DNA from: Apostichopus japonicus
Taxonomy: Eukaryota > Echinodermata > Holothuroidea > Aspidochirotida > Stichopodidae
Reading direction: 5' to 3'
Assembly (NCBI RefSeq): GCF_037975245.1
Contig: NC_092565.1
Span: 11,772,499 to 11,836,498, forward strand
DNA length: 64,000 nucleotides
The notes beneath the pieces were generated by a model, which saw only the letters and a program-made list of their open reading frames with translations, was not told the DNA's origin and did no database searches. Below, piece by piece: positions 33,905 through 45,953 of the stretch. The position numbers and the translations under genes are program-made. Within the stretch, counting starts at the first letter, position 1. Each line of letters begins with the position of its first letter.

Positions 33905-34641
33905 AGAGAGAAAGAAAAAGGAAGAAAGGAGAAGGCTTCTCGCGTTGCTTGGTGGATGGCACGAGTGTCATGCGACCGGGCGGAGGGCAGAGTCGTAGGC
34001 CGAAGGCGACGGCAGGCCGGCCCGATCCACCCGCAGAGATGAGAGAGAAAGTAGAATAGAGAGATGAAGAATGAGAGAGGAAGGAGAAGAGAGAAGGCTT
34101 CTCGCGTTGCTTGGTGGCTGACACGAGTGTCATGCGACCGGGCGGAGGGCAGAGCGGCAGGCCGAAGGCGACGGCAGGCCGGCCCGATTCACCCGCAGAG
34201 ATCTGGATCTCGTTCGAGAATTCGAGATCTCGTGGGGGACAGTCGGGAGGGGCAGTCGATCAGAGAGAAAGGAGAAGGGAGAGATGAGAGATGAGAAAGG
34301 AGAGGGGAGAAGGCTTCTCGTGTTTTTTGTTGGTTGGCACAAGTGTCATGAGAGAAAGGAGAGATGATAGAGAAGGGAGAAGAGAGAAGGCTTCTCGCGT
34401 TGCTTGGTGATTGGCACGAGTGTCATGCGACCGGGCGGAGGGCAGAGTCGCATGCCGAAGGCCGAAGGCGACGTCAGGCCGGCCCGATTCACCCACAGAG
34501 ATCATCGGTCTCGTTCGAAGTTTCGAGATCTCGTGGGGGGTAGTCGGGAGGGGTAGTCGAGTCGATCCGATACTCGAGAAGGCCTTCAATATCTGTCGTA
34601 TGTGCATAAATGTCATGGTTGGACTCGTGCAAGATATATCC

Positions 34642-35180
34642 GGGAGCAACCCCGACACTCCACTGAAAATACGGGTTGCTCCCAGGTGAGAAGGTCGATT
34701 GTGTGGTCGATGGCACGAGTGTCATGCGACCGGGCGAGGGCCGAGTATTTAGCCGACGGTGACGGCAGGCCGCCCGATGGAGAAACGGTCAGATATCGAG
34801 CTTTCATCACGGGACCCGTTCGGGCTTGTTGCCGTTGCTGCGACCATGTGTTGCACTCGGCGCTCTGTACGGGCTTTTTCATCCGAGCAACGAATGCACG
34901 CTCGAGGCGTGCGATTGCTCTCCTCTATAACAGTGGACGAGCCGTCGCCCTCCCGCGTCGCTTCGAACCGGTCCCGTGTCCAAGGCGGGACCACTGCGAC
35001 TCCTCTCGAAACGACCCAGTCGACTCGGGTAGAGATATACACCTCGAGAATCCCTTCGGGCGGTTCTTCGATCACTGTACCGTAATAGCACTGCATCGAA
35101 GGTTGAGGATTGAGAGAGAAAGGGGAGTGCGAGAGCGACTCCAGGATGGCGAACGGGCCTAGCCCGGTTCCGTCGACCGT
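34642..35180 (+). other. 5'ETS-like cassette with leading hairpin
   Basis: 539 nt; ETS block from 34776. Loop change actccactg (arms intact), catccgagcaac and agcactgcatc. Confidence 0.65.
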
Positions 35181-35332
35181 TACCTGGTTGATCCTGCCAG
35201 TAGTCATATGCTTGTCTCGAAGGCCCTGAACATACAAGAGAAACTGCAGATGGCTCATTAGATCAGTTATGGTTTATTGGAGAAAGTCTTATACCATGGA
35301 AAACTGTGGTAATTCTAGAGCTTATACTAATG
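35181..35332 (+). pseudogene. Truncated 18S rRNA 5' head with internal deletion
   Basis: After cttgtctcgaag, 27 nt are replaced by gc, giving aaggccctgaac. It also has ggaaaactgtgg instead of ggataactgtgg. The same combination recurs at 52946 and 55791. Confidence 0.92.
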
Positions 35333-35662
35333 AGAGAGAAAGGAAAAGGGAGAAGAGAGGAGGCTTCTCGCGTTGCTTGGTGGATGGCACGAGTGTCATG
35401 CGACCGGGCGGAGGGCAGAGTCGTAGGCCGAAGGCGACGGCAGGCCGGCCCGATCCACCCGCAGAGATGAGAGAGAAAGTAGAATGGAGAGATGAAGAAT
35501 GAGAGAGGAAGGAGAAGAGAGAAGGCTTCTCGCGTTGCTTGGTGGCTGGCACGAGTGTCATGCGACCGGGCGGAGGGCAGAGCGGCAGGCCGAAGGCGAC
35601 GGCAGGCCGACCCGATTCACCCGCAGAGATCTGGATCTCGTTCGAGAATTCGAGATCTCGTG

Positions 35663-36654
35663 GGGGACAGTCGGGAGGGGCAGTCGATCAGAGAGAAAGG
35701 AGAAGGGAGAGATGAGAGATGAGAGAGAAAGGAGAAGTGAGAAGGGAGAAGGCTTCTCGTGTTTTTTGTTGGTTGGCACACGTGTCATGAGAGAAAGGAG
35801 AGATGATAGCGAAGGGAGAAGAGAGAAGGCTTCTCGCGTTGCTTGGTGATTGGCACGAGTGTCATGCGACCGGGCGGAGGGCATAGTCGCAGGCCGAAGG
35901 CCGAAGGCGACGGCAGGCCGGCCCGATTCACCCACAGAGATCATCGGTCTCGTTCGAAGTTTCGAGATCTCGTGGGGGTCAGTCGGGAGGGGTAGTCGAG
36001 TCGATCCGATACTCGAGAAGGCCTTCAATATCTGTCGTATGTGTATAAATGTCATGGTTGGACTCGTGCAAGATATATCCGGGAGCAACCCCGACACTCC
36101 TCTGAAAATACGGGTTGCTCCCAGGTGAGAAGGTCGATTGTGTGGTCGATGGCACGAGGGGGACAGTCGGGAGGGGCAGTCGATCAGAGAGAAAGGAGAA
36201 GGGAGAGATGAGAGATGAGAGAGAAAGGAGAAGTGAGAAGGGAGAAGGCTTCTCGTGTTTTTTGTTGGTTGGCACACGTGTCATGAGAGAAAGGAGAGAT
36301 GATAGCGAAGGGAGAAGAGAGAAGGCTTCTCGCGTTGCTTGGTGATTGGCACGAGTGTCATGCGACCGGGCGGAGGGCATAGTCGCAGGCCGAAGGCCGA
36401 AGGCGACGGCAGGCCGGCCCGATTCACCCACAGAGATCATCGGTCTCGTTCGAAGTTTCGAGATCTCGTGGGGGTCAGTCGGGAGGGGTAGTCGAGTCGA
36501 TCCGATACTCGAGAAGGCCTTCAATATCTGTCGTATGTGTATAAATGTCATGGTTGGACTCGTGCAAGATATATCCGGGAGCAACCCCGACACTCCTCTG
36601 AAAATACGGGTTGCTCCCAGGTGAGAAGGTCGATTGTGTGGTCGATGGCACGAG
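35663..36654 (+). repeat. 496-bp tandem duplication
   Basis: Copies 35663-36158 and 36159-36654 look identical by eye. They share the private variants gatgatagcgaag, cacacgtgtc, gggcatagtcg and gggggtcagtcg. The junction is visible at ~36158, where ggcacgag jumps to ggggacagtcgg instead of continuing with tgtcatgcgac. The duplication doubles the hairpin (36081 and 36577) but not the ETS block. Confidence 0.9.
36081..36122 (+). other. Orphan hairpin in the 496-bp duplication
   Basis: Doubled by the tandem duplication. After ggcacgag the sequence jumps back to the duplicated segment before reaching an ETS block. Confidence 0.85.
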
Positions 36655-37114
36655 TGTCATGCGACCGGGCGAGGGCCGAGTATTTAGCCGACGGTGACGG
36701 CAGGCCGCCCGATGGAGAAACGGTCAGATATCGAGCTTTCATCTCGGGACCCGTTCGGGCTTGTTGCCGTTGCTGCGACCATGTGTTGCACTCGGCGCTC
36801 TGTACGGGCTTTTTCATCCAAGCAACGAATGCACGCTCGAGGCGTGCGATTGCTCTCCTCTATAACAGTGGACGAGCCGTCGCCCTCCCGCGTCGCTTCG
36901 AACCGGTCCCGTGTCCAAGGCGGGACCACTGCGACTCCTCTCGAAACGACCCAGTCGACTCGGGTAGAGATATACACCTCGAGAATCCCTTCGGGCGGTT
37001 CTTCGATCACTGTACCGTAATAGCACGGCATCGAAGGTTGAGGATTGAGAGAGAAAGGGGAGTGCGAGAGCGACTCCAGGATGGCGAACGGGCCAGCCCG
37101 GTTCCGTCGACCGT
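36577..37114 (+). other. 5'ETS-like cassette with leading hairpin
   Basis: 538 nt; ETS block from 36711. One base lost in the small stem before the 18S (gggccagcccgg) and ttcatctcggg as private change. Confidence 0.65.
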
Positions 37115-37291
37115 TACCTGGTTGATCCTGCCAGTAGTCATATGCTTGTCTCGAAGATTAAGCAATGCACGGCTAAGTACAATCCTGAACATACAAGAGA
37201 AACTGCAGATGGCTCATTAGATCAGTTATGGTTTATTGGAGAAAGTCTTATACCATGGATAACTGTGGTAATTCTAGAGCTTATACTAATG
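37115..37291 (+). pseudogene. Truncated 18S rRNA 5' head
   Basis: Full-length head form, preceded by the one-base-short ETS ending gggccagcccgg. Confidence 0.93.
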
Positions 37292-37694
37292 AGAGAGAAA
37301 GGAAAAGGGAGAAGAGAGAAGGCTTCTCGCGTTGCTTGGTGGATGGCACGAGTGTCATGCGACCGGGCGGAGGGCAGAGTCGTAGGCCGAAGGCGACGGC
37401 AGGCCGGCCCGATCCACCCGAAGAGATGAGAGAGAAAGTAGAATGGAGAGATGAAGAATGAGAGAGGAAGGAGAAGAGAGAAGGCTTCTCGCGTTGCTTG
37501 GTGGCTGGCACGAGTGTCATGCGACGGGGCGGAGGGCAGAGCGGCAGGCCGAAGGCGACGGCAGGCCGGCCCGATTCACCCGCAGAGATCTGGATCTCGT
37601 TCGAGAATTCGAGATCTCGTGGGGGCAGTCGGGAGGGGTATTCGAGTCGATCCGAGACTCGTTAAGCCTTTCAATATCTGTCGTGTGTGTATAA

Positions 37695-38139
37695 ATGTCA
37701 TGGTTGGACACTTGCGGGCCTTCTCGTAGGGTCGGCCGTCGTTTCTTCGCGACCATGTGTTGCAACTCACGGTCGTTTCTTCGCGACCATGTGTTGCAAC
37801 AACTTCGCTCTCACGGGGTTCATCCACTCCCCCCCGTGAGCAGAGGTGTCCCTCCGTGCACACGTATATATCAACGTTCAGATATGAAGCTTTCGCGGAC
37901 GGGAGTCCACCCGAGACTCGAAAAGGCTCCTTGCCTGTGGTGCGTAAATATTTTTGCACGTCTAGACTCTTGCTGGCCTTCTCGGTAGGGTCAGCCGTCG
38001 TTTCATCGCGACCATGTGTTGCAACTCGGCGCTCAGAGCGGGGGTTTTCACCCACTCGCCCCGTGAGCAGAAGATTCTTTCGTGCATATTATCTACAAAC
38101 CCAGATATTGAGCTTTTTCATCCGCAGAACCCCCGGTGG
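37695..38139 (+). repeat. Spacer block, 7 C, with internal duplication
   Basis: The gtcgtttcttcgcgaccatg element is duplicated in tandem (~37740 and ~37772), followed by gcaacaacttcgctc. Confidence 0.85.
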
Positions 38140-38720
38140 AGAAGAGAGAAGAGAGAGAAGAGAGAGAGAGGAGAAATGAAAGGGAGAAGAGAGAAGGCTT
38201 CTCGCGTTGCTTGGTGGATGGCACGAGTGTCATGCGACCTGGCGGAGGGTAGAGCGGCAGGCCGAAGGCGACGGCAGGCCGGCCCGAATCACCCGCAGAG
38301 ATCTGGATCTCGTTCGAGAATTCGAGATCTCGTGGGGGGCAGTCGGGAGGGGCAGTCGATCAGAGAGAAAGGAGAAAGGAGAAGGGAGAGATGAGAGATG
38401 AGAGAGAAAGGAGAAGGGAGAAGAGAGAAGGCTTCTCGCGTTGTTCGGTGGATGGCACAATTGTCATGAGAGAAAGGAGAAGGGAGAGATGAGAGATGAG
38501 GGAGAAGGGAGAAGAGAGTAGGCTTCTCGCGTTGCTTGGTGGATGGCACGAGTGTCATGCGACCTGGCAGAGTGGCGGGTCGAAGGCGACGGCAGGCCGG
38601 CCCGATGCATCTGCAAGATCTGACCCTCGTTCGAGATTTTGAGATCTCTTTAGTGTAGCGGGTATTGGCTTAAGTGTGTGATCCAATGGTCAGAACGAGT
38701 GGGCAGAGTGAATCGGATTC

Positions 38721-38735
38721 TATATATGAGGGGGG
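38721..38735 (+). promoter_or_regulatory. Pol I promoter-like motif
   Basis: Followed by the gctttcaatatctgtcgtg downstream variant and a poly-C block with 7 C. Confidence 0.5.
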
Positions 38736-38791
38736 TTGTAGAGTCGATCCAAGACTCGAGAAGGCTTTCAATATCTGTCGTGTGTGTATAA

Positions 38792-39201
38792 ATGTCATGG
38801 TTGGACACTTGCGGGCCCTCTCGTAGGGTCGGCCGTCGTTTCTTCGCGACCATGTGTTGCAACTCGGCGCTCTCACGGGGTTCATCCACTCCCCCCCGTG
38901 AGCAGAGGTGTCCCCCCGTGCACACGTATATATCAACGTTCAGATATGAAGCTTTCGCGGACGGGAGTCCACCCGAGACTCGAAAAGGCTCCTTGCCTGT
39001 GGTGCGTAAATATTTTTGCACGTCTAGACTCTTGCTGGCCTTCTCGGTAGGGTCAGCCGTCGTTTCATCGCGACCATGTGTTGCAACTCGGCGCTCAGAG
39101 CGGGGGTTTTCACCCACTCGCCCCGTGAGCAGAAGGTTCTTTCGTGCATATTATCTACAAACCCAGATATTGAGCTTTTTCATCCGCAGAACCCCCGGTG
39201 G
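38792..39201 (+). repeat. Poly-C spacer block, 7 C
   Basis: Private gtgtccccccgtgc, shared with 45339. Confidence 0.85.
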
Positions 39202-39826
39202 AGAAGAGAGAGAAGAGAGAGAAGAGAGAGGAAGAGATGAGAGGAGAGATGAAAGGGAGAAGAGAGAAGGCTTCTCGCGTTGCTTGGTGGATGGCACGAG
39301 TGTCATGCGACCTGGCGGAGAGTAGAGCGGCAGGACGAAGGCGACGGCAGGTCGGCCCGATTCACCCGCAGAGATCTGGATCTCGTTCGAGAATTCGAGA
39401 TCTCGTGGGGGGCAGTCGGGAGGGGCAGTCGATCAGAGAGAAAGGAGAAGGGAGAAATGAGAGAGAAAGGAGAAGTGAGAAGGGAGAAGGCTTCTCGTGT
39501 TTTTTGTTGGTTGGCACAAGTGTCATGAGAGAAAGGAGAGATGATAGAGATGGGAGAAGAGAGAAGGCTTCTCGCGTTGCTTGGTGATTGGCACGAGTGT
39601 CATGCGACCGGGCGGAGGGCAGAGTCGCAGGCCGAAGGCCGAAGGCCGAAGGCGACGGCAGGCCGGCCCGATTCACCCACAGAGATCATCGGTCTCGTTC
39701 GAAGTTTCGAGATCTCGTGGGGGGGTAGTCGGGAGGGGTAGTCGAGTCGATCCGATACTCGAGAAGGCCTTCAATATCTGTCGTATATGTATAAATGTCA
39801 TGGTTGGACTCGTGCAAGATATATCC

Positions 39827-40364
39827 GGGAGCAACCCCGACACTCCTCTGAAAATACGGGTTGCTCCCAGGTGAGAAGGTCGATTGTGTGGTCGATGGCA
39901 CGAGTGTCATGCGACCGGGCGAGGGCCGAGTATTTAGCCGACGGTGACGGCAGGCCGCCCGATGGAGAAACGGTCAGATATCGAGCTTTCATCACGGGAC
40001 CCGTTCGGGCTTGTTGCCGTTGCTGCGACCATGTGTTGCACTCGGCGCTCTGTACGGGCTTTTTCATCCAAGCAACGAATGCACGCTCGAGGCGTGCGAT
40101 TGCTCTCCTCTATAACAGTGGACGAGCCGTCGCCCTCCCGCGTCGCTTCGAACCGGTCCCGTGTCCAAGGCGGGACCACTGCGACTCCTCTCGAAACGAC
40201 CCAGTCGACTCGGGTAGAGATATACACCTCGAGAATCCCTTCGGGCGGTTCTTCGATCACTGTACCGTAATAGCACGGCATCGAAGGTTGAGGATTGAGA
40301 GAGAAAGGGGAGTGCGAGAGCGACTCCAGGATGGCGAACGGGCCAGCCCGGTTCCGTCGACCGT
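39827..40364 (+). other. 5'ETS-like cassette with leading hairpin
   Basis: 538 nt; ETS block from 39961. Shares the base loss with 36577 but has the common ttcatcacggg. Confidence 0.65.
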
Positions 40365-40541
40365 TACCTGGTTGATCCTGCCAGTAGTCATATGCTTGTC
40401 TCGAAGATTAAGCAATGCACGGCTAAGTACAATCCTGAACATACAAGAGAAACTGCAGATGGCTCATTAGATCAGTTATGGTTTATTGGAGAAAGTCTTA
40501 TACCATGGATAACTGTGGTAATTCTAGAGCTTATACTAATG
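40365..40541 (+). pseudogene. Truncated 18S rRNA 5' head
   Basis: Duplicate of the copy at 37115 (offset 3,250). Confidence 0.93.
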
Positions 40542-40944
40542 AGAGAGAAAGGAAAAGGGAGAAGAGAGAAGGCTTCTCGCGTTGCTTGGTGGATGGCACG
40601 AGTGTCATGCGACCGGGCGGAGGGCAGAGTCGTAGGCCGAAGGCGACGGCAGGCCGGCCCGATCCACCCGAAGAGATGAGAGAGAAAGTAGAATGGAGAG
40701 ATGAAGAATGAGAGAGGAAGGAGAAGAGAGAAGGCTTCTCGCGTTGCTTGGTGGCTGGCACGAGTGTCATGCGACGGGGCGGAGGGCAGAGCGGCAGGCC
40801 GAAGGCGACGGCAGGCCGGCCCGATTCACCCGCAGAGATCTGGATCTCGTTCGAGAATTCGAGATCTCGTGGGGGCAGTCGGGAGGGGTATTCGAGTCGA
40901 TCCGAGACTCGTGAAGCCTTTCAATATCTGTCGTGTGTGTATAA

Positions 40945-41389
40945 ATGTCATGGTTGGACACTTGCGGGCCTTCTCGTAGGGTCGGCCGTCGTTTCTTCGC
41001 GACCATGTGTTGCAACTCACGGTCGTTTCTTCGCGACCATGTGTTGCAACAACTGCGCTCTCACGGGGTTCATCCACTCCCCCCCGTGAGCAGAGGTGTC
41101 CCTCCGTGCACACGTATATATCAACGTTCAGATATGAAGCTTTCGCGGACGGGAGTCCACCCGAGACTCGAAAAGGCTCCTTGCCTGTGGTGCGTAAATA
41201 TTTGTGCACGTCTAGACTCTTGCTGGCCTTCTCGGTAGGGTCAGCCGTCGTTTCATCGCGACCATGTGTTGCAACTCGGCGCTCAGAGCGGGGGTTTTCA
41301 CCCACTCGCCCCGTGAGCAGAAGATTCTTTCGTGCATATTATCTACAAACCCAGATATTGAGCTTTTTCATCCGCAGAACCCCCGGTGG
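40945..41389 (+). repeat. Spacer block, 7 C, with internal duplication
   Basis: Copy of 37695 at 3,250 bp; differs by caactgcgctc and aatatttgtgcacg. Confidence 0.85.
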
Positions 41390-41977
41390 AGAAGAGAGAA
41401 GAGAGAGAAGAGAGAGAGAGGAGAAATGAAAGGGAGAAGAGAGAAGGCTTCTCGCGTTGCTTGGTGGATGGCACGAGTGTCATGCGACCTGGCGGAGGGT
41501 AGAGCGGCAGGCCGAAGGCGACGGCAGGCCGGCCCGAATCACCCGCAGAGATCTGGATCTCGTTCGAGAATTCGAGATCTCGTGGGGGGCAGTCGGGAGG
41601 GGCAGTCGATCAGAGAGAAAGGAGAAAGGAGAAGGGAGAGATGAGAGATGAGAGAGAAAGGAGAAGGGAGAAGAGAGAAGGCTTCTCGCGTTGTTCGGTG
41701 GATGGCACAATTGTCATGAGAGAAAGGAGAAGGGAGAGATGAGAGATGAGAGAGAAAGGAGAAGGGAGAAGAGAGTAGGCTTCTCGCGTTGCTTGGTGGA
41801 TGGCACGAGTGTCATGCGACCTGGCAGAGTGGCGGGTCGAAGGCGACGGCAGGCCGGCCCGATGCATCTGCAAGATCTGACCCTCGTTCGAGATTTTGAG
41901 ATCTCTTTAGTGTAGCGGGTATTGGCTTAAGTGTGTGATCCAATGGTCAGAACGAGTGGGCAGAGTGAATCGGATTC

Positions 41978-41992
41978 TATATATGAGGGGGG
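41978..41992 (+). promoter_or_regulatory. Pol I promoter-like motif
   Basis: First copy of the 970-bp duplication. Confidence 0.5.
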
Positions 41993-42048
41993 TTGTAGAG
42001 TCGATCCAAGACTCGAGAAGGCTTTTAATATCTGTCGTGGGTGTATAA

Positions 42049-42457
42049 ATGTCATGGTTGGACACTTGCGGGCCCTCTCGTAGGGTCGGCCGTCGTTTCT
42101 TCGCGACCATGTGTTGCAACTCGGCGCTCTCACGGGGTTCATCCACTCCCCCCGTGAGCAGAGGTGTCCCTCCGTCCACACGTATATATCAACGTTCAGA
42201 TATGAAGCTTTCGCGGACGGGAGTCCACCCGAGACTGGAAAAGGCTCCTTGCCTGTGGTGCGTAAATATTTTTGCACGTCTAGACTCTTGCTGGCCTTCT
42301 CGGTAGGATCAGCCGTCGTTTCATCGCGACCATGTGTTGCAACTCGGCGCTCAGAGCGGGGGTTTTAACCCACTCGCCCCGTGAGCAGAAGGTTCTTTCG
42401 TGCATATTATCTACAAACCCAGATATTGAGCTTTTTCATCCGCAGAACCCCCGGTGG
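42049..42457 (+). repeat. Poly-C spacer block, 6 C
   Basis: Shortest uninterrupted C tract in a full block; private ctccgtccacacg. Confidence 0.85.
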
Positions 42458-42947
42458 AGAAGAGAGAGAAGAGAGAGAGAGAGAAGAGAAGAGAGGAGAG
42501 ATGAAAGGGAGAAGATAGAAGGCTTCTCGCGTTGCTTGGTGGATGGCACGAGTGTCATGCGACCTTGCGGAGGGTAGAGCGGCAGGCCGAAGGCGACGGC
42601 AGGCCGGCCCGATTCACCCGCAGAGATCTGGATCTCGTTCGAGAATTCGAGATCTCGTGGGGGACAGTCGGGAGGGGCAGTCGATCAGAGAGAAAGGAGA
42701 AGGGAGAGATGAGAGATGAGAGAGAAAGGAGAAGGGAGAAGAGAGTAGGCTTCTCGCGTTGCTTGGTGGATGGCACGAGTGTCATGCGACCTGGCAGAGT
42801 GGCGGGTCGAAGGCGACGGCAGGCCGGCCCGATGCATCTGCAAGATCTGACCCTCGTTCGAGATTTTGAGATCTCTTTAGTGTAGCGGGTATTGGCTTAA
42901 GTGTGTGATCCAATGGTCAGAACGAGTGGGCAGAGTGAATCGGATTC

Positions 42948-42962
42948 TATATATGAGGGGGG
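42948..42962 (+). promoter_or_regulatory. Pol I promoter-like motif
   Basis: Second copy of the 970-bp duplication. Confidence 0.5.
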
Positions 42963-43018
42963 TTGTAGAGTCGATCCAAGACTCGAGAAGGCTTTTAATA
43001 TCTGTCGTGGGTGTATAA

Positions 43019-43427
43019 ATGTCATGGTTGGACACTTGCGGGCCCTCTCGTAGGGTCGGCCGTCGTTTCTTCGCGACCATGTGTTGCAACTCGGCGCTCT
43101 CACGGGGTTCATCCACTCCCCCCGTGAGCAGAGGTGTCCCTCCGTGCACACGTATATATCAACGTTCAGATATGAAGCTTTCGCGGACGGGAGTCCACCC
43201 GAGACTGGAAAAGGCTCCTTGCCTGTGGTGCGTAAATATTTTTGCACGTCTAGACTCTTGCTGGCCTTCTCGGTAGGGTCAGCCGTCGTTTCATCGCGAC
43301 CATGTGTTGCAACTCGGCGCTCAGAGCGGGGGTTTTAACCCACTCGCCCCGTGAGCAGAAGGTTCTTTCGTGCATATTATCTACAAACCCAGATATTGAG
43401 CTTTTTCATCCGCAGAACCCCCGGTGG
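43019..43427 (+). repeat. Poly-C spacer block, 6 C
   Basis: 970-bp duplicate of 42049 without the ctccgtccacacg change. Confidence 0.85.
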
Positions 43428-43670
43428 AGAAGAGAGAGAAGAGAGAGGAAGAGATGAGAGGAGAGATGAAAGGGAGAAGAGAGAAGGCTTCTCGCGTTGC
43501 TTGGTGGATGGCACGAGTGTCATGCGACCTGGCGGAGGGTAGAGCGGCAGGCCGAAGGCGACGGCAGGCCGGCCCGATTCACCCGCAGAGAACTGGATCT
43601 CGTTCGAGAATTCGAGATCTCGTGGGGGGCAGTCGGGAGGGGCAGTCGATCAGAGAGAAAGGAGAAGGGA

Positions 43671-43705
43671 GAGATGAGAGATGAGAGATGAGAGATGAGA
43701 GATGA
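43671..43705 (+). repeat. (GAGATGA)5 microsatellite
   Basis: Five perfect heptamers inside a purine tract. Most A units carry only one or two gagatga motifs. Confidence 0.9.
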
Positions 43706-44103
43706 GGGAGAAGGGAGAAGGGAGAAGGCTTCTCGTGTTTTTTGGTGGTTGGCACAAGTGTCAGGAGAGATGAGAGAGAAAGGAGAAGGGAGAAGAGAGC
43801 AGGCTTCTCGCGTTGGTCGCTGGATGGCACAAGTGTCATGAGAGAAAGGAGAAGGGAGAGATGAGAGATGAGAGAGAAAGAAGAAGGGAGAAGAGAGTAG
43901 GCTTCTCGTGTTGCTTGGTGGATGGCACGAGTGTCATGCGACCTGGCAGAGTGACGGGTCGAAGGCGACGGCAGGCAGGCCGGCCCGATGCATCCGCAAG
44001 ATCTGACCCTCGTTCGAGATTTTGAGATCTCTTTAGTGTAGCGGGTATTGGCTTAAGTGTGTGATCCAATGGTCAGAACGAGTGGGCAGAGTGAATCGGA
44101 TTC

Positions 44104-44118
44104 TATATATGAGGGGGG
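44104..44118 (+). promoter_or_regulatory. Pol I promoter-like motif
   Basis: Preceded by the gcaggcaggccggcccg variant of the A unit; 1,156 bp after the previous motif. Confidence 0.5.
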
Positions 44119-44174
44119 TTGTAGAGTCGATCCAAGACTCGAGAAGGCTTTCAATATCTGTCGTGTGTGTATAA

Positions 44175-44590
44175 ATGTCATGGTTGGACACTTGCGGGCC
44201 CTCTCGTAGGGTCGGCCGTCGTTTCTTCGCGACCATGTGTTGCAACTCGGCGCTCTCACGGGGTTCATCCACTCCCCCCCCCCCCCGTGAGCAGAGGTGT
44301 CCCTCCGTGCACACGTATATATCAACGTTCAGATATGAAGCTTTCGCGGACGGGAGTCCACCCGAGACTCGAAAAGGCTCCTTGCCTGTGGTGCGTAAAT
44401 ATTTTTGCACGTCTAGACTCTTGCTGGCCTTCTCGGTAGGGTCAGCCGTCGTTTCATCGCGACCATGTGTTGCAACTCGGCGCTCAGAACGGGGGTTTTC
44501 ACCCACTCGCCCCGTGAGCAGAAGGTTCTTTCGTGCATATTATCTACAAACCCAGATATTGAGCTTTTTCATCCGCAGAACCCCCGGTGG
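44175..44590 (+). repeat. Poly-C spacer block, 13 C
   Basis: Followed by the agagaggaagagatgag tract. Confidence 0.85.
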
Positions 44591-44826
44591 AGAAGAGAGA
44601 GAAGAGAGAGGAAGAGATGAGAGGAGAGATGAAAGGGAGAAGAGAGAAGGCTTCTCGCGTTGCTTGGTGGATGGCACGAGTGTCATGCGACCTGGCGGAG
44701 GGTAGAGCGGCAGGCCGAAGGCGACGGCAGGCCGGCCCGATTCACCCGCAGAGATCTGGATCTCGTTCGAGAATTCGAGATCTCGTGGGGGGCAGTCGGG
44801 AGGGGCAGTCGATCAGAGAGAAGGGA

Positions 44827-44868
44827 GAGATGAGAGATGAGAGATGAGAGATGAGAGATGAGAGATGA
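44827..44868 (+). repeat. (GAGATGA)6 microsatellite
   Basis: Six perfect heptamers at the equivalent place of the next unit, one heptamer longer than at 43671. Confidence 0.9.
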
Positions 44869-45267
44869 GGGAGAAGGGAGAAGGCTTCTCGTGTTTTTTG
44901 GTGGTTGGCACAAGTGTCATGAGAGAAAGGAGAGATGAGAGAGAAAGGAGAAGGGAGAAGAGAGCAGGCTTCTCGCGTTGGTCGGTGGATGGCACAAGTG
45001 TCATGAGAGAAAGGAGAAGGGAGAGATGAGAGATGAGAGAGAAAGAAGAAGGGAGAAGAGAGTAGGCTTCTCGCGTTGCTTAGTGGATGGCACGAGTGTC
45101 ATGCGACCTGGCAGAGTGGCGGGTCGAAGGCGACGGCAGGCAGGCCGGCCCGATGCATCCGCAAGATCTGACTCTCGTTCGAGATTTTGAGATCTCTTTA
45201 GTGTAGCGGGTATTGGCTAAGTGTGTGCTCCAATGGTCAGAACGAGTGGGCAGAGTGAATCGGATTC

Positions 45268-45282
45268 TATATATGAGGGGGG
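45268..45282 (+). promoter_or_regulatory. Pol I promoter-like motif
   Basis: 1,164 bp after 44104. Upstream has gtgtgctccaatgg for gtgtgatccaatgg. Confidence 0.5.
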
Positions 45283-45338
45283 TTGTAGAGTCGATCCAAG
45301 ACTCGAGAAGGCTTTCAATATCTGTCGTGTGTGTATAA

Positions 45339-45748
45339 ATGTCATGGTTGGACACTTGCGGGCCCTCTCGTAGGGTCGGCCGTCGTTTCTTCGCGACCAT
45401 GTGTTGCAACTCGGCGCTCTCACGGGGTTCATCCACTCCCCCCCGTGAGCAGAGGTGTCCCCCCGTGCACACGTATATATCAACGTTCAGATATGAAGCT
45501 TTCGCGGACGGGAGTCCACCCGAGACTCGAAAAGGCTCCTTGCCTGTGGTGCGTAAATATTTTTGCACGTCTAGACTCTTGCTGGCCTTCTCGGTAGGGT
45601 CAGCCGTCGTTTCATCGCGACCATGTGTTGCAACTCGGCGCTCAGAGCGGGGGTTTTCACCCACTCGCCCCGTGAGCAGAAGGTTCTTTCGTGCATATTA
45701 TCTACAAACCCAGATATTGAGCTTTTTCATCCGCAGAACCCCCGGTGG
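45339..45748 (+). repeat. Poly-C spacer block, 7 C
   Basis: Shares gtgtccccccgtgc with 38792. The A unit after it is broken by the 18S remnant at 45872. Confidence 0.85.
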
Positions 45749-45871
45749 AGAAGAGAGAGAAGAGAGAGAAGAGAGAGGAAGAGATGAGAGGAGAGATGAA
45801 AGGGAGAAGAGAGAAGGCTTCTCGCGTTGCTTGGTGGATGGCACGAGTGTCATGCGACCTGGCGGAGAGTA

Positions 45872-45953
45872 GGCTCATTAGATCAGTTATGGTTTATTGG
45901 AGAAAGTCTTATACCATGGATAACTGTGGTAATTCTAGAGCTTATACTAATGA
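45872..45953 (+). pseudogene. 18S head remnant (last ~82 nt)
   Basis: Begins at ggctcattagatcag directly after ggcggagagta of an A subrepeat, so the first ~95 nt and the ETS are lost. The rest matches full heads. Confidence 0.9.

Larger units (their letters stand above)
36577..41730 (+). repeat. 3,250-bp duplication
   Basis: Copy 1 is 36577-39826 (hairpin to hairpin). Copy 2 runs from 39827 and stays nearly identical to ~41730. Shared private marks are the ETS ending gggccagcccgg (one base short), ccgaagagatg after the 18S head, an extra duplicated segment in the poly-C block (~37770 and ~41020), and caattgtcatg (38458, 41708). Confidence 0.85.
41750..43440 (+). repeat. 970-bp tandem duplication
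   Basis: Copies are offset by exactly 970 bp (promoter motifs 41978 and 42948; spacer blocks 42049 and 43019). Both carry a six-C tract, gagactggaaaagg and ggttttaaccc in place of ggttttcaccc. Similarity ends where the GA tract changes to agagaggaagagatg near 43440. Confidence 0.85.
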
